Origin: Psychrobacillus sp044762655 | GTDB taxonomy: Bacteria > Bacillota > Bacilli > Bacillales_A > Planococcaceae | Direction of reading: 5' to 3' | DNA: 64,000 bases | Assembly (NCBI RefSeq): GCF_044762655.1 | Contig: NZ_JBIWER010000002.1 | Span: 806,001-870,000, forward strand | Part shown: positions 17,348 to 26,676 of the stretch, in pieces | Numbering within the stretch: position 1 is the stretch's first letter | Layout: the number at the start of each line of letters is the position of its first letter | Position numbers and translations under genes: made by a program | The notes under the pieces: generated by a model | Seen by the model: only the letters and a program-made list of their open reading frames with translations | Databases searched by the model: none | What the model was told of the DNA's origin: nothing

Positions 17348-17719
17348 TTATTTTTCACTAGAATTTTCGAAAAGTGAAAGTGCATTTATCAATTCATGGA
17401 GTGCTTCAACTAACTCTTTATATGTTGTTTCTGCTTGTTTCGCGTCAACTTGTGCTTCATAGTCAGTTCTTGTACCAACAAAAACTGCTCCAAACAAAGC
17501 AACTTTTCTTTGAAATACTTTAACCTCTGTTAAGTTTTCAATTGTAGAATTCATATATGTATATACATTGAAAGAATGTTCGTTAGCACAATATCTTTCA
17601 AATAAATCAGAGCGTTTTTTTCCTTTTTTCTTAGTGATTTTCTCTAATTCTTTCGCGCATATTACTACGTTCTGTCCTTGCTCTGAAACCATTTTTACAA
17701 CTTCATTTATTGAATACAT
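17348..17719 (-). CDS. Hypothetical protein, 123 residues
   Basis: I do not recognise the family. The product starts MYSINEVVKMVSEQGQNVVI, is soluble and mixed alpha/beta, has a basic stretch (KKKGKKRSD) and ends with a helical ETTYKELVEALHELINALSL. The ATG at 17719 lies after AAAGGTCG at a rather long spacing; an upstream in-frame ATG at 17752 has no RBS. The 5' end with the start codon and upstream region is duplicated in tandem (17707-17777 and 17778-17848), so a second ATG with the same leader lies 71 nt upstream and opens only a 13-codon peptide. Confidence 0.6.
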   Translation of the reverse strand: MYSINEVVKMVSEQGQNVVICAKELEKITKKKGKKRSDLFERYCANEHSFNVYTYMNSTIENLTEVKVFQRKVALFGAVFVGTRTDYEAQVDAKQAETTYKELVEALHELINALSLFENSSEK

Positions 17720-17848
17720 TTTAATTACGACCTTTCTTTTTTCCACTATCATTGTATCATAAGAAAAAAATGATCAGTTATTGAATACATTTTAATTACG
17801 ACCTTTCTTTTTTCCACTATCATTGTATCATAAGAAAAAAATGATCAG
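17707..17848. repeat. 71-bp perfect tandem duplication over a gene start
   Basis: 17707-17777 and 17778-17848 are identical and contiguous, with two further matching bases. Each copy holds the start codon, Shine-Dalgarno-like sequence and promoter-like TATGATACAAT of the 17348-17719 gene. Confidence 0.95.
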
Positions 17849-17867
17849 TTGCTTGGTTCTTCTTAAT

Positions 17868-17911
17868 ACAATAAACCAGCCAAAAGTATTGCCTCTTGGC
17901 TGGTTTATTTT
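17868..17911 (-). terminator. Terminator of the ABC exporter operon
   Basis: AATAAACCAGCCAA pairs with TTGGCTGGTTTATT, 11 nt past the exporter stop. The T-run on the minus strand is weak (TTTATTGTATT). Confidence 0.7.
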
Positions 17912-17921
17912 CGGTTACTAA

Positions 17922-19706
17922 TTATGCGATATCTTCCACTACATTGTTCTGTAATAAATACATTTTATGATACAAACCTTTTTGGTTTAATAGCTCTTGA
18001 TGAGTCCCACGTTCTACTATCTCCCCGTGATGCAGCACAAGAATTAGTTCTGCATCCTGAATCGTACTTAAACGATGGGCAATGGCAATAGTCGTACGAC
18101 CTCTTCTCATTTTTTCTAAACTACTTTGAATGGCAACTTCTGTTTCCGTATCAATATTCGCAGTTGCTTCATCGAGCACTAATATCTTCGGATTTGTAGC
18201 AATAGTGCGTGCAAATGCTACCAGTTGTCGCTGCCCACTAGAAAAAGTTGAACCTCTCTCCGTTACTTTTTGTTGATAGCCGTTTGGTAGTTTTTCGATA
18301 AAATTATTTGCCTGTACAAACTCTGCTGCTTCTCTTAGTTCAGTGTCTGACATATCCTTTGCATGAAGTCGAATATTACTCTCAATGTCTCCATAGAACA
18401 TGAACGGATCCTGCAGTACAAGCCCAACCTTCTCACGCATTTCTTCCGATTTGAAATCTTTCACAGAATGACCATCTATTTTAATGTCACCTTGTTCAAA
18501 TTCATAAAAACGCATAAGCAAGTTAATAATGGAACTTTTTCCACTGCCCGTATGCCCCACTAATGCAACTGTTTGACCTGGCTCTGCAGTAAACGAAATA
18601 TCCTTTAGTACTTCTGTTTTACCATCATAGGAGAAAGTGATATTTTGAAATTCAATTTTTCCTTTTTCAATTTTCGCAGTTTCAATGTTTTGTTGATTTG
18701 GGGCTAAGTCTTTCTCATCCAATAACTTGAAAACCCTTGAAGCTGCTACAATTGCTTGTTGGAAAATTGACAGTCGCTGCATCACATGGTTGATAGGCTC
18801 AAAGAAGCGATCGATATATGTGACAAACGCATAGATAACCCCGACTTCTACTATGTTATTCATGGATGTAACCCCGAAATAACTAAGCACCATAATAATT
18901 GCCAATGCATAAACCAAATCGATAGCAGGACGAAGCAATAAGCTATCCAGTTTGATGTTCCGTTTACCTGCATTCCAATGGGAATCATTGATTTCATTAA
19001 ATTCGTCCTGCAAGCGATCTTCCTGTCTAAATGCTTGAATCATAGTCATGCCCTGTAATGATTCAGCTAGCTTTGCATTTAACTGGCTTAGTCTTTCTCT
19101 AAGGTCCTGGTAAACGACCGAACTATATTTCCGATAAGTTAAAATAATGACTGCTAGTATTGGTAATAAAATCGTCGTAATAAGTGCCAGTTTCACATTC
19201 AATATAAACATAGCAATATAGACACCGATAACTAAAAATCCACTTTGAACAAATCCGACTAACACACTGACGAACATATCTTTAATCGCTTCTGTATCAT
19301 TTGTAACACGGGATACAATACTACCCGCAGGTGTTTTGTCAAAGTAACGCATACCTAGTTTGTGTACTTTCGTAAATACATCAATTCGCATCTGTTGAAT
19401 AATTTTCAATGCTAGCTTTTGAAAAGTTAGTAATTGAAAATAGCTGACAATGACATTTCCAATTTGTATAAAAATATAACCTAACGCAAGGCCAACCAGT
19501 GGACCTGTAGGAAAATTTCTCGGTGTTAAAAAATCATCCATATACGTTTTGATCAAATATGGACCAAGAATATCACCAGCTACTGTTAATATTAATAGAA
19601 GTAAAGCTATGGCAATTACTTTTTTATGTGGCTTCAAGTAACTGAGCAAACGTTTGAAAACTACCCACTGGTATTTGCCTGTTAGCTGTGGCTGTTTTTC
19701 ATCCAT
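17922..19706 (-). CDS. Heterodimeric multidrug ABC exporter subunit, catalytic half (YheH/BmrD-like)
   Basis: A 594-residue half-transporter: six membrane helices (about 25-310) and an ATPase domain. Walker A is GHTGSGKSS and Walker B LVLDEATANID has the catalytic Glu. The signature is FSSGQRQ rather than LSGGQ. With the partner (Walker B Asp instead of Glu) this is the asymmetric site pattern of BmrC/BmrD and similar heterodimers. It is translationally coupled to the upstream gene through TAATG. B. subtilis BmrD is longer (about 670 residues), so the YheH assignment is by general likeness. The probable role is drug or lipid export. Confidence 0.88.
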   Translation of the reverse strand: MDEKQPQLTGKYQWVVFKRLLSYLKPHKKVIAIALLLLILTVAGDILGPYLIKTYMDDFLTPRNFPTGPLVGLALGYIFIQIGNVIVSYFQLLTFQKLALKIIQQMRIDVFTKVHKLGMRYFDKTPAGSIVSRVTNDTEAIKDMFVSVLVGFVQSGFLVIGVYIAMFILNVKLALITTILLPILAVIILTYRKYSSVVYQDLRERLSQLNAKLAESLQGMTMIQAFRQEDRLQDEFNEINDSHWNAGKRNIKLDSLLLRPAIDLVYALAIIMVLSYFGVTSMNNIVEVGVIYAFVTYIDRFFEPINHVMQRLSIFQQAIVAASRVFKLLDEKDLAPNQQNIETAKIEKGKIEFQNITFSYDGKTEVLKDISFTAEPGQTVALVGHTGSGKSSIINLLMRFYEFEQGDIKIDGHSVKDFKSEEMREKVGLVLQDPFMFYGDIESNIRLHAKDMSDTELREAAEFVQANNFIEKLPNGYQQKVTERGSTFSSGQRQLVAFARTIATNPKILVLDEATANIDTETEVAIQSSLEKMRRGRTTIAIAHRLSTIQDAELILVLHHGEIVERGTHQELLNQKGLYHKMYLLQNNVVEDIA

Positions 19707-21460
19707 TATGATTCACCTCCCTGTTCTACTAACGATTCTAGCTGCTGTAGCTGATACATTTCATAATAGATACCTTGCTGTCCCATTAATTGCTCATGAG
19801 ACCCTTTTTCTACAATCGTTCCTTCATTCATCACAATAATTTGATGTGCGTGTTGAATAGCGCTTAAACGATGGGACGTTATAATCGTTGTTTCATCACT
19901 TCGTTTCGCCTTCAATGCTTCTAATATCGCTTCTTCGGTTTTAGCATCAACAGCAGATAAAGAATCATCTAAAATAAGTAGCTCAGGATTCATCATCAGT
20001 GCACGCGCAATCGATATACGTTGTTTTTGTCCACCAGACAACGATACTCCACGTTCACCGACAACTGTATTATAGCCATTTGTAAACTGAAGAATATCCT
20101 CGTGAATATAGGCTAATTTTGCGGCTTCCTCTACAGCAGCCATCGTTGCACCTGCATTGGCAAAAGCAATATTTCCAGCGACAGTTGTGGAGAAGAGAAA
20201 ATGATCTTGAGGCACATAGCCAATTGCTTCCCGTAAGCTGCGTTTTTTGTACATGTCAATTGCATAATCACCATATACAATTTTTCCTGTATATCCTTCG
20301 AATTCTCTCATTAATAGCTTCAATATAGCAGTTTTACCTGAACCAGTTTTCCCGACAATACCTAACGTTTGACCTCGTTTAATCGTGAAATTTACATGGT
20401 GTAAGGCTGCTCGCTCATCTCCAGGGAATTTAAATTCCTCCAACTGAAACTGAATATCCCCTTCCGGTCTTACATCTACAGCATCTAGACGATCATCTAT
20501 TTCTATCTTTTCATCCATTAGATTTTGAATGCGATCATAAGACGCCCGACCACGCTCGACAATATTAAACAGCCATCCAAATGCAAGCATAGGCCAAACA
20601 AGTAATCCTAGATAAGAAGTAAAAGCAAACAAATCCCCTATCGACATTTCGCCCGCAAGTATATAACGAGTACCAAACACTATAGATAAGAAGAAACACA
20701 TCCCAACGATCAATGAAATCGTCGGATCAAATAATGCATCTACCTTTGCAACTCGAATGTTTTTATCAACTACCTCTTGTGATAATTGAACAAAATCCTC
20801 TGTATCTTCTTTCTCCTGCCCAAACGTTTTAATGACTTTCACTCCAGAAATACTTTCCTGTGATTTGTCATTTAAATTGGAAAAGGCTTCTTGTGCAAAG
20901 CGAAATCGCTGATGTAGTAGTTTTCCATAATAGCTTGTTAAAATAGCCATGATTGGCAGTGGTAGCAAAGCTATTAACGTTAGCTTCCAGTTAATCGTAA
21001 TCGCCATTGCTGCAATTACAAACCCTCCTGTTGCTAACGAATCTACAAGTGTCAGTACACCTGCTCCAGCCGTTTGTTGAACAGCCGATAAGTCATTTGT
21101 TGCATGCGCCATTAAATCACCAACACGTTTTTTTTGGTAAAAAGATGGCGACATTTTTGTAAAATGGCGAAACAAATTCTCTCTTAATTTTCTTGCTAAA
21201 AAAATCGATGAACCGAAAATCATAATGCGCCAGTAATAACGCAAAATATACATCCCGATTGAAGCTAACGCCAAAACTCCCAACCATTTCACTAATACTG
21301 CAGTTGTGAGTGTGCGCTGGTGGATTTCGTCAACCACATACCCGATAATTTTCGGTGGTAATAGCTGTAGAAATGCAACAACTAGCAGCATTAGAATCCC
21401 GATTAGATACTGCTTTTTTCTTTCTTTAAAAAACCAACCTAAATCCAAAAATACTTTCAT
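19706..21460 (-). CDS. Heterodimeric multidrug ABC exporter subunit, degenerate-site half (YheI/BmrC-like)
   Basis: A 584-residue half-transporter starting MKVFLDLGWFFKERKKQYLI, close in kind to YheI. Walker A is GKTGSGKTA and the signature LSGGQKQR is canonical. Walker B is LLILDDSLSAVD with Asp in place of the catalytic Glu, so the pair should have one active and one degenerate ATP site. GGGGGAAAAAA precedes the ATG. It is first gene of the two-gene operon. No BmrB-like leader peptide was recognised upstream. Confidence 0.88.
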   Translation of the reverse strand: MKVFLDLGWFFKERKKQYLIGILMLLVVAFLQLLPPKIIGYVVDEIHQRTLTTAVLVKWLGVLALASIGMYILRYYWRIMIFGSSIFLARKLRENLFRHFTKMSPSFYQKKRVGDLMAHATNDLSAVQQTAGAGVLTLVDSLATGGFVIAAMAITINWKLTLIALLPLPIMAILTSYYGKLLHQRFRFAQEAFSNLNDKSQESISGVKVIKTFGQEKEDTEDFVQLSQEVVDKNIRVAKVDALFDPTISLIVGMCFFLSIVFGTRYILAGEMSIGDLFAFTSYLGLLVWPMLAFGWLFNIVERGRASYDRIQNLMDEKIEIDDRLDAVDVRPEGDIQFQLEEFKFPGDERAALHHVNFTIKRGQTLGIVGKTGSGKTAILKLLMREFEGYTGKIVYGDYAIDMYKKRSLREAIGYVPQDHFLFSTTVAGNIAFANAGATMAAVEEAAKLAYIHEDILQFTNGYNTVVGERGVSLSGGQKQRISIARALMMNPELLILDDSLSAVDAKTEEAILEALKAKRSDETTIITSHRLSAIQHAHQIIVMNEGTIVEKGSHEQLMGQQGIYYEMYQLQQLESLVEQGGES

Positions 21461-21627
21461 TTTTTTCCCCCACTATATATAATTAAGACTTTACTATTTT
21501 AGCAAATATTCTAACATCCTGATAGATAGTAAAGTGAAAATAATTCGGAATCTGAAATGTTTTTTCTTTTTCCTATAAGTCGGAATGTTAACACTTTATT
21601 CATTTTTTAAAAAAAATTACATAAATT

Positions 21628-21658
21628 TTGATATGCCTCGGTAAAAACCGTATATAAT
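21628..21658 (+). promoter_or_regulatory. SigA-type promoter of serC
   Basis: TTGATA (21628-21633), 17-nt spacer, TATATA (21651-21656) or TATAAT two bases on. The spacer has a small CGGT/ACCG inverted repeat that could be an operator. Confidence 0.6.
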
Positions 21659-21699
21659 AGACTCATAAATTCAAACCAATGCGAATAGGAGAGTTCATC

Positions 21700-22797
21700 T
21701 TGAGTCAATCAAATCCACGTGCGTATAATTTTAATGCTGGTCCTTCTGCACTTCCACTTGAAGTATTAGAAAAGGCGCAGCAAGAGCTAGTAAATTTCCA
21801 AGGTTCTGGCATGTCTATTATGGAAATGAGTCACCGCGGTGCAATTTTTGAAGCAGTACATAATGAAGCAATTTCCCGTTTAAGAAAGCTTTACGCAATT
21901 CCAGATAACTATGAAGTACTATTCTTACAGGGTGGAGCCAGTCTGCAATTTACTATGATTCCGATGAACTTTTTACAAGTTGGGAAAAAGGCGAGCTACA
22001 TTATGACAGGTGTTTGGTCAGAAAAGGCTTATAAAGAGGCAAAGCTTTTTGGAGAACCAGTGCAAATTGCAAGTACAAAAGAAAATAAATACCGTAATGT
22101 CCCCTCATTAGAGGAACTTGACGTATATTCCGACGACGCATATGTACATATAACATCAAATAATACCATTTACGGAACACAATGGTCCGAGTTTCCTGAT
22201 ACAGGTGAGGTTCCATTAATCGCAGATATGTCTAGTGATATTATGTCTAAACCGGTTGATGTTAGTAAATTTGCGATGGTTTACGCTGGTGCTCAAAAAA
22301 ACCTTGGACCTTCGGGAGTAACTGTTGTTATTATCCGTAAAGATTTTCTGGCTATGGCAAACAAAGATATTCCAACCATTTTAAAATACACCACCCATGC
22401 TGAAAGTAACTCCCTATATAACACTCCACCAACATTCGGTATTTATATGCTGGGGGAAGTGTTGAAATGGATGGAAGACCAAGGCGGTTTAACGGAAATA
22501 GCCAAACAAAACGAAGAAAAAGCAAAACTGATTTATGATGTCATTGATAATAGCCATGGCTTCTATACAGGACATGCATCAAAAGGAAGCCGTTCTCTCA
22601 TGAACATTACATTCCGTGTAGCAGACGAGGAATTGGAAAAACAATTTTTATCAGAGGCAAAGGATGCAGGATTTGTCGGCTTAAATGGGCATCGTTCTGT
22701 GGGTGGTTGCCGTGCTTCTACTTATAATTCGGTTCCGTACGATACATGTAAAGCTCTCAGTGATTTCATGATTGCTTTTCAAACTAAACACCAATAA
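21700..22797 (+). CDS. serC: Phosphoserine aminotransferase
   Basis: PLP enzyme of serine synthesis: 3-phosphohydroxypyruvate plus glutamate gives 3-phosphoserine and 2-oxoglutarate. RAYNFNAGPSALPLEVLEKA is the diagnostic start. VYAGAQKNLGPSGVTVVI holds the PLP lysine (AQKN), and HRSVGGCRASTYN is conserved near the end. The ORF is open from an ATG at 21679, but GGAGAGTTCATC lies inside that stretch, directly before a TTG at 21700. This gives 365 residues, near the family's usual 360. A promoter lies just upstream and a terminator follows. Confidence 0.93.
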   Translation: MSQSNPRAYNFNAGPSALPLEVLEKAQQELVNFQGSGMSIMEMSHRGAIFEAVHNEAISRLRKLYAIPDNYEVLFLQGGASLQFTMIPMNFLQVGKKASYIMTGVWSEKAYKEAKLFGEPVQIASTKENKYRNVPSLEELDVYSDDAYVHITSNNTIYGTQWSEFPDTGEVPLIADMSSDIMSKPVDVSKFAMVYAGAQKNLGPSGVTVVIIRKDFLAMANKDIPTILKYTTHAESNSLYNTPPTFGIYMLGEVLKWMEDQGGLTEIAKQNEEKAKLIYDVIDNSHGFYTGHASKGSRSLMNITFRVADEELEKQFLSEAKDAGFVGLNGHRSVGGCRASTYNSVPYDTCKALSDFMIAFQTKHQ

Positions 22798-22803
22798 CAT
22801 TGT

Positions 22804-22839
22804 TAAAACCCAAGAGGAATAATTTTCTCTTGGGTTTTA
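22804..22839 (+). terminator. Terminator of serC
   Basis: AAAACCCAAGAG pairs with CTCTTGGGTTTT, then TACTAG. Confidence 0.8.
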
Positions 22840-22912
22840 CTAGATTTTAGGTCTTATTTCTTTTTTGAATCATATTTTCTATGGAGTTTAATGATAATTA
22901 GGAGGAATTTCT

Positions 22913-23881
22913 ATGAAGGCAATCATCTCTAACAAATATGGCTCCCCTGATGATCTGGAATTAAAAGAAATAGCAGCACCTATTCCTAACGATGACCAGG
23001 TGCTTGTAAAAATTCACGCAGCATCCCTGAATTATGGAAACCTAGTACTATTAACAGGAAAACCGTTTCTAGCACGATTTGCATTTGGTCTATCAAAGCC
23101 AAAATACATCATACCAGGTGGTGATATTTCAGGAAGGATTGAATCTGTAGGCAAAAATGTTAAACACCTAAAACCAGGAGACGATGTATTTGGCGACCTT
23201 TCAGGCTGCGGATGGGGAGGTTTTGCCGAATATGTAGCGGTTCCCGAACATGCATTAGTACTAAAACCGGAAAATATTTCATTTGAGGAAGCTGCTGCAG
23301 TGCCTATGGCTGCCACCACGGCCCTTCAGAGTTTACGAGATAAAGGTAAAATCACCTCTGGGCAGAAAGTTTTGATCAATGGTGCATCTGGTGGGGTTGG
23401 GACTTTCGCTGTACAAATCGCTAAATCATTTGGAGCGGAGGTTACGGGTGTATGCAGTACAAGAAATATAGACATTGTAAAATCATTAGGCGCGGACTAT
23501 GTCATTGATTATACAAAGGAAGACTTCACTAAAAATAAAGAACATTATGACCTGATTCTTGCGGTAAATGGGTATCAACCCATTTCAGCCTATAACCGCT
23601 CTCTTCGGTCGAATGGCAGATATGTACAGGTCGGAGGTTCTGGAGTTCAACTTACGGAAGCAATGGTCTTAGGACCTCTCCTTTCCATATCTGGGAACAA
23701 GAAAATGGGCAGCTTTTTACAAAGGGCAAACCAAAATGATTTGAAGTTCATCAAGGACCTTCTAGAAGCTGGTAAGTTAAAACCCATAATTGATAAGAGT
23801 TATGCATTGAGTGAAGTTCCTAATGCTTTTAGGTATTTTGAAGAAGGACATACTCAGGGGAAAATCGTTATTACTATTTGA
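22913..23881 (+). CDS. NAD(P)-dependent zinc-less alcohol dehydrogenase/quinone oxidoreductase (MDR family)
   Basis: A 322-residue medium-chain dehydrogenase/reductase. NYGNLVLLTGKPF and PGGDISGRIESVGKNV are typical of the quinone-oxidoreductase branch without catalytic zinc. GASGGVGTFAVQIAKSFGAE is the nucleotide-binding Rossmann motif. AGGAGGAATTTCT precedes the ATG. The substrate cannot be told from sequence. It appears monocistronic. Confidence 0.88.
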   Translation: MKAIISNKYGSPDDLELKEIAAPIPNDDQVLVKIHAASLNYGNLVLLTGKPFLARFAFGLSKPKYIIPGGDISGRIESVGKNVKHLKPGDDVFGDLSGCGWGGFAEYVAVPEHALVLKPENISFEEAAAVPMAATTALQSLRDKGKITSGQKVLINGASGGVGTFAVQIAKSFGAEVTGVCSTRNIDIVKSLGADYVIDYTKEDFTKNKEHYDLILAVNGYQPISAYNRSLRSNGRYVQVGGSGVQLTEAMVLGPLLSISGNKKMGSFLQRANQNDLKFIKDLLEAGKLKPIIDKSYALSEVPNAFRYFEEGHTQGKIVITI

Positions 23882-23994
23882 ATGATTTATGATAGATCAA
23901 TAGATTTTTGAATAATAAAGCTGAGTTCCATTGCAAGTATACCTTTTCCCTTTAGATTCGTTGCAGTTACTTCCTAAAAACTAGTTCCTAAATG

Positions 23995-24071
23995 TCTCTT
24001 ACTTTGCAAACGTTCAATGTTTAGAAGTCTCCGAAGCTATTGAACGCTTGCAAATTTTCGAAATAAGAGCT
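23995..24071. repeat. Imperfect inverted repeat, possible stem-loop
   Basis: CTCTTACTTTGCAAACGTTCAAT (about 23995-24018) is matched in reverse by ATTGAACGCTTGCAAA...TAAGAGC (24039-24070). It lies between two convergent genes; no T-run. It could be a weak bidirectional terminator or a repeat remnant. Confidence 0.4.
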
Positions 24072-24136
24072 CGAAATTTTCCGACAACTAATTGTTAGAG
24101 GCTAATTAGCGATTTTTAATGCAAAAATGATATACC

Positions 24137-24844
24137 TTAGGAATTTCGACATTTAAATGCACGATAGCCAATGAAATCTCGGTTATGAAGGATAAATTCG
24201 TTATGTTCCTCCCATAAGTCATAAAGGTCCATATTTATTTGTTTCGATGGATTTATGTCATTAACTTCAATTTGATTAAGCTCAGATGGAGTACTTATTA
24301 TTTCTACTTGATTAAATCCAGCTTGATGTAACCGCAATATCCATTCATCAGTATCTAATATTTCATTAATGCCGTAGAGACTACAAGCTTTTTTTTGTTT
24401 TTCTACTGACAGGTATTGTTCTGCAGTCATTTCAATCATAATCATATGTCCATCATTTTTCAAAACTCTAGAAAGTTCCTTTAGTGTCCTCGAAATTTCT
24501 GTAAAAACGATAACCGACTCAGCAATAATCAAATCAAAGGAGTTATCTACAAAGTCTAAATTTTGTACGTCTCTTTCCAACACCTTCACTGGGGCTTTGA
24601 TTTTTTGGAAACGTTGCCTAGCTTTTTGTACCATAATTGGATGATTATCAATCGCTGTCACTTGACAATTATATTTTTCGACTAATAAAGCAGCAGTCTG
24701 CCCTGTCCCACACCCTATTTCCAGCACAGAGTCATTTACTTTAATGTTTTCATCTTGTAATATAAATCGAGTTAGACTAAAACCTCCAGGATGTGCACCA
24801 CCAATTCCAAAATGAGCTAATAAATCCAAGTAAGCATTAGACAA
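24137..24844 (-). CDS. Class I SAM-dependent methyltransferase
   Basis: A 235-residue protein with motif I VLEIGCGTGQTAALLVEKY, motif II VTAIDNHPIMVQKARQRF and motif IV-like FDLIIAESVIVF, as in UbiE/Coq5-like methyltransferases. The target is unknown. It starts with TTG at 24844 after GGAGGGAATATCA. A Cys/Tyr-containing C-terminal extension ends YRAFKCRNS. Monocistronic. Confidence 0.87.
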   Translation of the reverse strand: MSNAYLDLLAHFGIGGAHPGGFSLTRFILQDENIKVNDSVLEIGCGTGQTAALLVEKYNCQVTAIDNHPIMVQKARQRFQKIKAPVKVLERDVQNLDFVDNSFDLIIAESVIVFTEISRTLKELSRVLKNDGHMIMIEMTAEQYLSVEKQKKACSLYGINEILDTDEWILRLHQAGFNQVEIISTPSELNQIEVNDINPSKQINMDLYDLWEEHNEFILHNRDFIGYRAFKCRNS

Positions 24845-25187
24845 TGATATTCCCTCCTGACTTAATATGGCTATAGTATGCTTTTAGCGCATTTCTGTAA
24901 CTGTCTAAGGTAAATTATTTATTAAGAATGCCGATACACAAATAAAAAAACTTAAGTCCGATTAGCTATGGACTTAAGTCTTTTTTGTATTCCTATAAAA
25001 CTTATACTTTCTACTTTAACTTGTTTTTTTCGGTGTAAACCAAGTGATAATCAATCTTATGTATCGATCATAATAAAATGCCAAAACATTGATTGGACAA
25101 CGTTTTGGCATTTGACTTTCAGCGTTTTTCACTTTTAAGTTTTTTTGCAACTTAATATTCTAAGAGATTTTTAGATTTAAAATAAGT
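24845..25187. other. Intergenic with two strong hairpins
   Basis: ACTTAAGTCC/GGACTTAAGT at 24950-24980 with A- and T-runs on either side is a good bidirectional terminator. AAAATGCCAAAAC/GTTTTGGCATTT at 25075-25113 follows the DUF5694 gene. No gene seen. Confidence 0.7.
25075..25113 (-). terminator. Terminator of the DUF5694 gene
   Basis: AAATGCCAAAAC pairs with GTTTTGGCATTT; TTTTATTAT follows on the minus strand. Confidence 0.75.
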
Positions 25188-25892
25188 TTAAGAAAGGTAA
25201 TCCAAAGGTTTTACAATCTCAAAAGCTTCACTTTCTTCAAGGAACTTGGTAATTATGGAGCTATGTGAACTACCAACAATCAATAAAATACTCTCTTCTT
25301 CTGAATTTACAATTCGAGATAAATTTGAATAGATGATTAAATTTCTTTTGTACCACCAACTTAACCATTGCATCCCAATATAATTATCGAAGTCTCCTAT
25401 TCTCGCCAAATTTAAGTACAGCTTATGTAATTGATTTAACCAGGATGGTTCATTAAGTTCTCTATAATAATCTAAGACACTCTTATTAGTTGTTAATTCT
25501 GGTAAATATAGTCCTTCGAATATTTCATTAAATAATTCTGGTTGATTTTCTTTTAACCAATTCTCCACTTCTACATAATCCATCTCAGCTTCACCCATCC
25601 AGTCGACTGGGTAAAGCTGTTCATGTCCTAATCTTGAAGCGATACGGAACCCAACTTGATATATCTCATTCATTTCTAGTGTATATTTGCCTGATATATA
25701 TTGTTTATATTTATTGTTTAAATCTTTATTCTTATCCGCTACCATTTCTACTGCGATTTTGGTTGGTTTGAAGTTTAGTAGGTTAGTGATTACTTCTTCA
25801 ATTTCATCTTGTCTATTTTGAGCACATAATTCGGCGTAATCATTCATGTGAAAAGTTCCTAGTACAAGAACCTGCGGCTTATACTTATTCAT
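25188..25892 (-). CDS. DUF5694 family protein
   Basis: A 234-residue protein starting MNKYKPQVLVLGTFHM. The LGTFHM motif, KPTKIAVEM, LYPVDW and a C-terminal LLIVGSSHSSIITKFLEE fit DUF5694, which resembles the TraB/TIKI-like fold with conserved Glu and His. Enzyme activity is unproven. AGGAGTG lies 6 nt before the ATG at 25892; an ATG three codons upstream is less good. Monocistronic. Confidence 0.78.
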   Translation of the reverse strand: MNKYKPQVLVLGTFHMNDYAELCAQNRQDEIEEVITNLLNFKPTKIAVEMVADKNKDLNNKYKQYISGKYTLEMNEIYQVGFRIASRLGHEQLYPVDWMGEAEMDYVEVENWLKENQPELFNEIFEGLYLPELTTNKSVLDYYRELNEPSWLNQLHKLYLNLARIGDFDNYIGMQWLSWWYKRNLIIYSNLSRIVNSEEESILLIVGSSHSSIITKFLEESEAFEIVKPLDYLS

Positions 25893-25974
25893 TAATAACA
25901 CTCCTAATTATTACTATATCTAAAACTTCTTCTGTTAAGTGACAAAAGGCAAAACTTCATAGTCTCTCCCCTTC

Positions 25975-26445
25975 TTAGTTTTTAGTAGCCCTATAAATCC
26001 TTTTGATCGTTTCCATATGTAATGCTTCGTGATAGAAACTGAATAGGAATGTTTCACCGAGTGTATGAAATGTAATTCCAGCTTTGTTAGTGAATGGCTC
26101 TGGTAATCTTTTATGTAGGTTTCCTGGAAGGGAATCTACAATTCGCTGTTTTTGCGCAGTCAGTTCATCCGAAATTTCTGCGAGCGTTGGGGCATTTCCA
26201 ATCCAAGAAGATGGTTTTGTGCCTGCACTAAAAAATCCTTCATATGCTTTTGGAAGAGTCATCTTCTCATCGGCAACACCAAATACAAGCTTTTCTTGGA
26301 TATAGGCAATATGACCAAAATTCCAACGAATATTATTCGTAAATCCAGTTGGGATGTAATCTGCTAGTTCCTCGGGTATTTGTTGGATAGATCTTTCTGT
26401 TATTCCTCTTACTATCTGCATATGCTGAAAAATTGTTTGTTCCAA
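25975..26445 (-). CDS. DinB-superfamily protein (bacillithiol-transferase-like)
   Basis: A 156-residue protein with the DinB fold: RWNFGHIAYIQEKLVFG and FYHEALHMETIKRIYRA supply the metal-binding His triad. It starts with TTG at 26445 after GGGGGAG. It differs clearly from the DinB-like protein at 6496-6996. Members of this group include bacillithiol transferases; the substrate is unknown. Confidence 0.85.
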   Translation of the reverse strand: MEQTIFQHMQIVRGITERSIQQIPEELADYIPTGFTNNIRWNFGHIAYIQEKLVFGVADEKMTLPKAYEGFFSAGTKPSSWIGNAPTLAEISDELTAQKQRIVDSLPGNLHKRLPEPFTNKAGITFHTLGETFLFSFYHEALHMETIKRIYRATKN

Positions 26446-26533
26446 TACTACTCCCCCTATCTTTGTTTAACGCTCCTGCCCTTAAATGTATTCTCCTTTA
26501 ACGAACTAAATACCTTCCATTCCTCCATATTAT

Positions 26534-26563
26534 AAATGACTTCCTGGTTGGAAGTCATTTTTT
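26534..26563 (+). terminator. Terminator-like hairpin ahead of the winged-helix gene
   Basis: AAATGACTTCC pairs with GGAAGTCATTT around TGGTT, then T-run, on the plus strand. It lies between two divergent genes, so it may act as an attenuator for the winged-helix gene or end an unseen transcript. Confidence 0.55.
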
Positions 26564-26676
26564 CAACGGTCTGTTCATTGTATTATGTATCCTTTCTCCC
26601 TACTTTCATCTATGTAATGGTTGCGAAGAGAGTGCCCAATCGCTAATCATACTTTGTAATCTAGGGGGAGCTTAAA

